DNA of 9,954 nt from Bryobacterales bacterium. Its GTDB lineage: Bacteria > Acidobacteriota > Terriglobia > Bryobacterales > Bryobacteraceae. The notes under the pieces are model-generated. The model was not told the origin of the DNA. It did no database searches and saw nothing but the letters and a program-made list of their open reading frames with translations. This document shows positions 6,919 through 9,954 of the stretch, in pieces. The DNA is taken from the NCBI GenBank assembly GCA_016880505.1, contig JAEHDI010000707.1, forward strand, positions 1-9,954, written 5' to 3'. Made by a program: the position numbers and the translations under genes. How positions within the stretch are numbered: the first letter of the stretch is position 1; every line of letters starts with the position of its first letter.

Positions 6919-8239
6919 AGTGGTTGTTGATCCGCGTTCCGACTCCAAGATAGTCCGTTCGTACCTGCGACGCCTCCAGGCTCACAATCACGTTCGGCGC
7001 AAGGCGGTACATGACGTTTGCGGCGCCTGCGGTGTTCTTGCCCACCTGTCCCGGAAGCAGGTCCCGGTTCCGGTCGTCATGGCGTCCGCTCATCAGGTTA
7101 AACGAAAGCCGCTGTGTGGCCAACAGCGAAAGCTGCGCCCATCCGCCGCGGCTGTGTACCGGAATTACCAGGTATTCGCTGATGACGGTGAACCCCTGTC
7201 GCGGCGACCCGAAATGTCCCACGTTCTGGCCGCTGAAGAACGCCCCGGTGAACTCCAACTTCCTCCAGGGGTTGGCGAACCAGTCGAGCGAGAAGAGATT
7301 CGAGGGTATCGACGTGCGGGCGATGTGCGAAGTGCTCGTGTGAAAACCGGGGGCGATCTCAAGGCGTCTCGTGTCGTCAAGATCTTTCGAGAACAGAAAT
7401 CGGCCTTCGAAACCCGGCCGCCGTCTCGCGACGGTCGGGGCGTAGTCGACCGGCACGGCCGTCGTCTCCTCGCTTGTCTGGAGCACTCCCAACTGAGCGC
7501 TGAATCGAGCGCGCTGGCCCAGCCGGAACCGCTGCTCGAACCGGATCTGCGGTTGCCACCGCCAGAGGTTCCCCGCGCCGGTCAAGGGCGAGATTCCGAC
7601 CTGGGCCAGAGAATTCGGCTCGCGCGGCGCGAAGATCGGCTTCTCCTGGCCGGCCAGGATGCTCCGTGAGCTCCACTCCAGCTCGATCGACCCCGTACGG
7701 ATCCGCGCCTGCTGGTTGAGCGAGTCGCCGGTCCCGCTGAAGAAGTCGGCGTAGAGCGAGCCGCGAACCTTGCCGCCCCAGACCGTGGACGTGCCCTCGT
7801 ACTGCAAACCGACGACGGACTGCCGCAGACTCGCACCACCCGCCGCGCTGCCGGAAATGCGCGCCGCCAGCGGCGGATTGTCCGCGCCACCGGACCCGCG
7901 GCCGTTGAGGAAGGCGTTGAACAGGGCCATGCCGGTGATACGCAGCGGCAGGCGTTGCGACGACTCCACTTTGGTCTGCGCCTGTTCACGGATGCGTTCC
8001 TCCTGGATGGCCAGCCGCTCTTCGACGCCGGACTGCGGCCCGTCGGCGGAAACCAGCCGGCGCAGCTCGCCGACCTCCTCGCGGAGCGAGCGGTTTTCGG
8101 ATTCGAGCCGGTCCAGTCGCTCCAGGACCGTTTTCCACTCGGCCGGTGTCTGCGCCGCTGCAACTCCGGGCAGCAACAGGCAGACGGCGAGGAATAGACG
8201 CCCTTTTCGCGGGCGAAACGATTTACGGCGCGAAAGCAT
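6890..8239 (-). CDS. Outer-membrane beta-barrel (porin-like) protein with N-terminal coiled coil
   Basis: This 449-residue protein has a basic n-region and a hydrophobic core (LFLAVCLLLPGVAAA) with a likely signal-peptidase I cut after Ala29. Residues about 34-95 form a heptad-like coiled coil (WKTVLERLDRLESENRSLREEVGELRR and a second charged helix), as in trimeric or coiled-coil-anchored porins. From about residue 98 the sequence shows alternating polar/hydrophobic strands rich in aromatic residues and Arg, with Gly/Asn turns, and ends in DLALAYLF. A C-terminal Phe of this kind is the usual insertion signal for outer-membrane barrels. I do not recognise the exact family, and no substrate can be assigned. 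The start ATG lies inside the 3' end of the receiver gene (17-base overlap), and the 3' end overlaps the copper-protein gene, so it belongs to the same tightly coupled unit. Confidence 0.8.
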   Translation of the reverse strand: MLSRRKSFRPRKGRLFLAVCLLLPGVAAAQTPAEWKTVLERLDRLESENRSLREEVGELRRLVSADGPQSGVEERLAIQEERIREQAQTKVESSQRLPLRITGMALFNAFLNGRGSGGADNPPLAARISGSAAGGASLRQSVVGLQYEGTSTVWGGKVRGSLYADFFSGTGDSLNQQARIRTGSIELEWSSRSILAGQEKPIFAPREPNSLAQVGISPLTGAGNLWRWQPQIRFEQRFRLGQRARFSAQLGVLQTSEETTAVPVDYAPTVARRRPGFEGRFLFSKDLDDTRRLEIAPGFHTSTSHIARTSIPSNLFSLDWFANPWRKLEFTGAFFSGQNVGHFGSPRQGFTVISEYLVIPVHSRGGWAQLSLLATQRLSFNLMSGRHDDRNRDLLPGQVGKNTAGAANVMYRLAPNVIVSLEASQVRTDYLGVGTRINNHYDLALAYLF

Positions 8240-8612
8240 TCAGTAACTCCTCGACTTTGTTCCGCACCTCGGTGGGAGAGTAAGGTTTCGCGAAGAACGC
8301 GTCAGCGCCCAGCCTCCGGATTCGACCCGGGGTTTCCGGATCGGTGTCGCCGCTCAGCACGATGACCGGCAGACGCTCGTGCCGGTCGCCGGAGCGCAAA
8401 CGCTCAATGAGCTCGAAGCCGTCCATCAGCGGCATGTGCAGATCGGTCAGGATGACGCAGGCTGTCCCCGGCTGCAGAGCTTCCAGTTGCTCCAGCGCCG
8501 CGCCTCCCGTGGGGGCGTGCGAAACCACCACGTCGGGCAGGCTCGATAACGCGATCTCCAGCGCCGAGGCGTAGTAAGGCGTATCCTCGACGATCAGTAC
8601 CTTTCTTGGCAT
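8223..8612 (-). CDS. Stand-alone receiver (CheY-like) response regulator
   Basis: This 129-residue protein is a single receiver domain with no output domain. It has the acidic pair Glu9/Asp10 in VLIVEDTP, the phospho-acceptor Asp57 in LTDLHMPLMDGFE, the switch Ser87 in VIVLSGDTD, and Lys109 in FFAKPYSP. All key residues are present. Such proteins act by protein-protein contact, as phosphate sinks, or as relay intermediates. On the transcribed strand an AAAAGG ribosome binding site lies seven bases before the ATG. The gene follows the OmpR-type regulator after 69 bases and its 3' end overlaps the barrel gene by 17 bases. It may take phosphate from the kinase encoded at the end of the run; this is inferred from linkage. 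Confidence 0.93.
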   Translation of the reverse strand: MPRKVLIVEDTPYYASALEIALSSLPDVVVSHAPTGGAALEQLEALQPGTACVILTDLHMPLMDGFELIERLRSGDRHERLPVIVLSGDTDPETPGRIRRLGADAFFAKPYSPTEVRNKVEELLNAFAP

Positions 8613-8681
8613 CCCCTCGCCTTTTCCGAGTATTACTTAGGTAACTGCGGAACGGATGTTAAATTTATCGTACCAGTGCGG
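8613..8681 (-). promoter_or_regulatory. Intergenic gap with possible internal promoter
   Basis: This 69-base gap between the two regulator genes is the longest in the leftward gene run and is noticeably AT-richer than its surroundings. On the transcribed strand it contains TTAACA (+ coordinates 8657-8662, five of six -35 bases), and further on TAATAC (8630-8635). The spacing between them is 21 bases, too long for a standard promoter. A small inverted repeat TTAC-N4-GTAA lies at 8633-8644. The AAAAGG ribosome binding site for the receiver gene is at 8620-8625. An internal promoter, possibly bound by the adjacent OmpR-type regulator, is possible but not shown. Confidence 0.25.
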
Positions 8682-9356
8682 TCAGGGAATGAATCGGTAG
8701 CCGACGCCGTGGACAGTTAGGAAGTGTTTCGGCACGCTCGCATCGGGCTCGAGTTTCTGCCGGAGCTTGACGACGTGGACGTCCACGGTGCGCGTGTTCG
8801 GGAACGATTCGTACCCCCAGACGGAGTTGAGAATCATGTCCCGCGTCAGCGCGCGATCGGGATTATGAAGGAAATACGCCAGCAGGTTGTATTCGGCGGG
8901 AGTCATCTTGACCTCCTCGCCTTTACGGGTCACGATCCGCCGCTCGACGTCCACCTCAACGTCGCTGAAGTGGAGCACCTTGCGGGCGTCGGCGACAGCC
9001 CGCCGGAGAACGGCGCGGATTCTCGCCAGCAGTTCCCGGGTTCCAAACGGCTTGACCACGTAGTCGTCGGCGCCGATCTCGAGGAGAAGTACCTTGTCGA
9101 TCTCGTCGCCGACGGCGCTCATCACGATGATCGGGGTCTGGATCTTGGCCGCCCGCAATTGCTTGCAGATCTCCGTGCCCGTCATCAGGGGCAGGCGCAG
9201 GTCTACGAGGATCATGTCGGGCTTAAGCGTCAGAGCCTTCTCGAAGCCGTCCTTCCCGTCGGCCGCGGGTACGGGACGGAATCCTTCCTGCTCGAGCATC
9301 ACCGCAATTGTCTCGCGGAGATTTTCGTCGTCGTCGATGACGAGGACCGTCTGCAT
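8682..9356 (-). CDS. OmpR/PhoB-family response regulator
   Basis: This 224-residue two-domain transcription regulator is of normal family length. The receiver domain (about 1-118) has Asp8/Asp9 in VIDDDENL, the phospho-acceptor Asp52 in ILVDLRLPLMTG, Ser80 in IIVMSAVGDE, and Lys102 in YVVKPFGTREL. The winged-helix DNA-binding domain (about 128-224) shows the typical MTPAEYNLLAYFL entry, the recognition-helix region RTVDVHVVKLRQKLE (189-203), and the ending HGVGYRF. It would be phosphorylated by a sensor kinase, dimerise and bind tandem promoter repeats. It lies 51 bases downstream of the arsenite-efflux gene and 69 bases upstream of the stand-alone receiver on the same strand. The histidine kinase at 4418-6208 is the only kinase in the window and its natural candidate partner, although four genes downstream. 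A -10-like TACAAT (+ coordinates 9369-9374) lies 12 bases before the ATG, without a convincing -35. Confidence 0.95.
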   Translation of the reverse strand: MQTVLVIDDDENLRETIAVMLEQEGFRPVPAADGKDGFEKALTLKPDMILVDLRLPLMTGTEICKQLRAAKIQTPIIVMSAVGDEIDKVLLLEIGADDYVVKPFGTRELLARIRAVLRRAVADARKVLHFSDVEVDVERRIVTRKGEEVKMTPAEYNLLAYFLHNPDRALTRDMILNSVWGYESFPNTRTVDVHVVKLRQKLEPDASVPKHFLTVHGVGYRFIP

Positions 9357-9407
9357 GAACCCGTTTCGATTGTAGCTGATCCGTTCCCGCCGCTCAGAAC
9401 CCGCGCG

Positions 9408-9954
9408 CTACCCCTCGGCCGGCCTCGGCCTGAAATCAAACCAATGTCGTGTCCGGTTGCAGGCGGCGCACACGGAGAGCATGACGGGAACTTCGACGAG
9501 CACCCCCACCACCGTTGCCAGTGCAGCGCCCGACCCCGGCCCGAACAGCGCGATCGCCGTAGCCACGGCGAGTTCAAAGAAATTGCTGGCCCCGATCAGC
9601 GCTCCGGGCGCGGCTACGGAATATTCCACCCGGAACAGCCGCATCAGGCCGTAGGCGAGCGTCGAGTTGAAGTAGACCTGTAGCAGGATGGGAATCGCGA
9701 TCAGCACGACGTGGAAGAACTTGCCGGTGATGTTATCGGACTGGAAGGCGAAGATGAAGACCAGGGTGGCGAGCAGGGCGGCGATGGTTACAGGCGCGAA
9801 TCGCGCGAGGAGGCGCGTCTCGAACCACTCCTTGCCGTGCCTGCGGATCAGCCACGCCCGCAGCAGGGTGCCAACGGTGAGCGGGATGACGATGAAGGCG
9901 ATGACCGAGTACAGCAACACGAGGAAGGGTACCGACAGCGACGACGCGCCGGCA
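9408..9954 (-). CDS. acr3: ACR3-type arsenite efflux permease (5' partial)
   Basis: The frame is open to the right edge, so only the C-terminal 181 or so residues of this inner-membrane permease (usually about 350-400) are visible; a GTG at 9920 is probably internal. The segments PFLVLLYSVIAFIVIPL, VTIAALLATLVFIFAFQ and especially GASNFFELAVATAIALFG followed by SGAALATVVGVLVEVPVMLS are characteristic of the ACR3 branch of the BART superfamily, which exports arsenite and in some members antimonite. The Glu in NFFELA corresponds to the conserved glutamate of this family; the functional cysteine lies in the missing part. The protein ends NRTRHWFDFRPRPAEG. The substrate assignment is from family knowledge. 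Whether an arsenate reductase or ArsR gene lies upstream cannot be seen. It is 51 bases from the OmpR-type regulator, with no clear terminator between, so co-transcription is possible. Confidence 0.88.
   Translation of the reverse strand, partial: AGASSLSVPFLVLLYSVIAFIVIPLTVGTLLRAWLIRRHGKEWFETRLLARFAPVTIAALLATLVFIFAFQSDNITGKFFHVVLIAIPILLQVYFNSTLAYGLMRLFRVEYSVAAPGALIGASNFFELAVATAIALFGPGSGAALATVVGVLVEVPVMLSVCAACNRTRHWFDFRPRPAEG

Noticed and set aside
6593..7669. Long + strand open frame (358 codons) across the barrel and copper-protein genes
   Set aside because: The product is Arg/Pro-rich with no domain pattern and overlaps two - strand genes with signal peptides and conserved motifs. It is a shadow frame.
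8724..9683. Long + strand open frame (319 codons) opposite the OmpR regulator and ACR3 gene
   Set aside because: It is rich in Asp/His/Arg in the manner of a reverse-frame shadow, and both opposite-strand genes are certain.

Overview
The window is high-GC, densely packed bacterial DNA with short or negative intergenic gaps and no insertion sequence, rRNA, tRNA or CRISPR array that I can see. The envelope genes (signal peptides, an outer-membrane barrel ending in Phe) point to a diderm. The mix of a UMF1-type transporter, a ligase/carrier/acyltransferase fusion, a PIN toxin pair and a plastocyanin-like envelope protein is reminiscent of Acidobacteriota of the Solibacter/Bryobacter type. That placement is inference, not proof.

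Region 1 (1-3718, + strand): the 3' part of an MFS transporter of the UMF1/Atg22-like group, followed 21 bases later by an 886-residue fusion protein. The fusion carries an adenylate-forming acyl ligase, an acyl-carrier domain and a PlsC-type glycerolipid acyltransferase. Together they resemble a rearranged version of the LplT-Aas lysophospholipid import and reacylation pair, with a different transporter family and reversed domain order.

Region 2 (3719-4390, + strand): a compact ribbon-helix-helix antitoxin and PIN-domain toxin pair, with genes overlapping by 23 bases. A short AT-rich control site sits immediately upstream. Its -10-like hexamer is placed so that the antitoxin mRNA could be leaderless, and it lies inside an inverted repeat.

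Region 3 (4418-9954, - strand): a run of six genes, all read leftwards. In transcription order they are: an ACR3-type arsenite efflux permease (its 5' end lies outside the window), an OmpR-family response regulator, a stand-alone receiver protein, a coiled-coil/outer-membrane beta-barrel protein, a secreted type-1-copper (plastocyanin-like) protein with a carboxypeptidase-regulatory-like C-terminal part, and a membrane sensor histidine kinase. The last four genes overlap by 17, 29 and 4 bases, which suggests translational coupling and one working unit. My reading is an envelope stress or metal/redox sensing system in which the copper protein and barrel are either inputs to the kinase or its effectors. 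This is the most interesting part of the window. The signal it senses cannot be told from sequence.

The + and - gene sets converge at 4390/4418 with only 27 bases between them and no obvious hairpin terminator.
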